6,076 bases of DNA from Candidatus Schekmanbacteria bacterium GWA2_38_11 (lineage in GTDB: Bacteria; Schekmanbacteria; GWA2-38-11). The translations under genes were made by a program, and so were the position numbers. This document shows positions 5,434 through 6,076 of this stretch, one piece after another. Below the pieces are notes generated by a model. The model was not told where the DNA came from. It saw only the letters and a list, made by a program, of their open reading frames with translations, and searched no databases. Within the stretch, counting starts at the first letter, position 1, and every line of letters starts with the position of its first letter. The DNA is taken from contig MGDB01000154.1 of assembly GCA_001790645.1 (NCBI GenBank), positions 16,563 to 22,638 of the forward strand, written 5' to 3'.

Positions 5434-6076
5434 TTATCCTATAATCGCTTCTTTGTTAAAATCAAAAAGGACTCCTCGTTCCTTTCCCCATACCAGGTCT
5501 ACAACTTTATTCTTTCTTACCTCACCTATAATGCTTGCTGCTATATTTTTTTCTTCAAATATCTTCAGTATCTCGCCTGCTTCCTTGAGGTCAGCACTCA
5601 GGACAAAACCAAAAGACAAAAACGCCTTTAACCAGTCAATCATCCCAAGCTCCTGAGGCTTTGGAATATCATCAAGATAAATATCCCCTCCAACCCCTGA
5701 GCTTTCAAGCAGAATGGCAATTGTTCCCAGTATACCTCCCATGCTCACATCTTTAGCTGTATTGGAAAATCCTTTTTCAGCAATAAGACACAATGTTTCA
5801 AGCCGCTCCAGCACTTCTTCCGAAGATTTGCCTGAGCTTGAATCCCAGCTTCTCACAGTCCTGCATCCAGACCTGCCTTTTAAATCTACAGCAAAAATCA
5901 ATTTCTGGCCCGGCTTTGCAGTAGTGCTTAGCAAAAGGTGCTTTGCCGTACCCACTATTGCAACTGTGAGAGAGTCTTCTTCTGAATCAGGGTGGATGTG
6001 TCCGCCTACCATAGGAACTTTAAACTTTTCACATCCCTTTGCAATCCCTTTTAGTATTTCCTGAAGTCTCTCAGTG
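5434..6076 (-). CDS. AIR synthase-related (PurM-like) protein, 5' end outside window
   Basis: The reading frame stays open past the ATG at 6012 to the window edge (21 more codons ending EKFKVP), so that ATG is an internal methionine; 213 codons are visible. Counting from that Met, VGGHIHPD is at 2-9, AKPGQKLIFAVDLKGR at 32-47, WDSSSGKS at 56-63, AKDVSMGGILGT at 86-97, GFVL at 135-138 and IGEV at 162-165. This order is that of PurM/AIRS_C-fold proteins. It is closest in memory to the sll0787 family of AIR-synthase-related proteins and to methanogenesis marker protein 2, rather than PurM, SelD, HypE or ThiL. These proteins bind ATP or similar ligands, but their reaction is not established. The missing N-terminal half should hold the AIRS N-domain. 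It is linked to dedA by a 4-nt gap. The exact subfamily is uncertain. Confidence 0.75.
   Translation of the reverse strand, partial: TERLQEILKGIAKGCEKFKVPMVGGHIHPDSEEDSLTVAIVGTAKHLLLSTTAKPGQKLIFAVDLKGRSGCRTVRSWDSSSGKSSEEVLERLETLCLIAEKGFSNTAKDVSMGGILGTIAILLESSGVGGDIYLDDIPKPQELGMIDWLKAFLSFGFVLSADLKEAGEILKIFEEKNIAASIIGEVRKNKVVDLVWGKERGVLFDFNKEAIIG

Noticed and set aside
5434..6012. Complete 192-residue protein starting at ATG 6012
   Set aside because: The frame continues upstream without a stop to the window edge and the upstream residues fit the family, so the ATG is internal.
5453..6064. Plus-strand ORFs opposite the AIR-synthase-like gene
   Set aside because: Antisense to a conserved protein frame with recognisable motifs; no own motifs.

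Overview
The window looks like a piece of a moderately AT-rich bacterial chromosome. All supportable genes lie on the minus strand, so transcription runs from high to low coordinates. Gene content (argD-argF-argG, a DedA membrane protein, an AIR-synthase-like protein, a MNT/HepT remnant) and the REP-like palindromes between genes would fit an uncultured Gram-negative lineage of the Nitrospirota / Desulfobacterota / Schekmanbacteria kind. That placement is an impression from protein style only and is not demonstrated.

In the direction of transcription: (1) 6076-5434 holds the C-terminal two thirds of a PurM/AIR-synthase-related protein, cut by the window edge, followed after 4 nt by a DedA-family membrane protein (5429-4785); these two look like one operon. 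(2) After a good sigma70-like promoter (4768-4740) comes an intact minimal nucleotidyltransferase (mntA-like antitoxin, TTG start, 4699-4259). Its partner toxin gene hepT overlaps the end of mntA but is broken: only about 18-29 codons of its N-terminus remain. This junction has been copied as a perfect 270-bp tandem duplication (3944-4485), leaving a second mntA 3' fragment and a second hepT start. (3) A 252-bp gene-free leader (3909-3658) holds a 10-bp direct repeat, a weak promoter candidate, a small perfect palindrome and a widespread C/G-rich REP-like repeat that supplies the Shine-Dalgarno of argD. (4) argD (3657-2449), argF (2250-1327) and argG (1181 to beyond position 1) form an arginine cluster. 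The spacers are 198 and 145 nt; the first is filled with heptamer repeats and a palindrome.

The arginine genes cover acetylornithine aminotransferase (ArgD), ornithine carbamoyltransferase (ArgF) and argininosuccinate synthase (ArgG), that is, the step giving N-acetylornithine and the two steps from ornithine to argininosuccinate. The acetyl-removing enzyme (argJ or argE), argB, argC and argH are not in the window. No argB precedes argD here.

The most unusual part is the decayed, duplicated mntA-hepT locus between the DedA operon and argD. I see no convincing new multi-gene system. The rest is ordinary core metabolism with interesting intergenic repeats.
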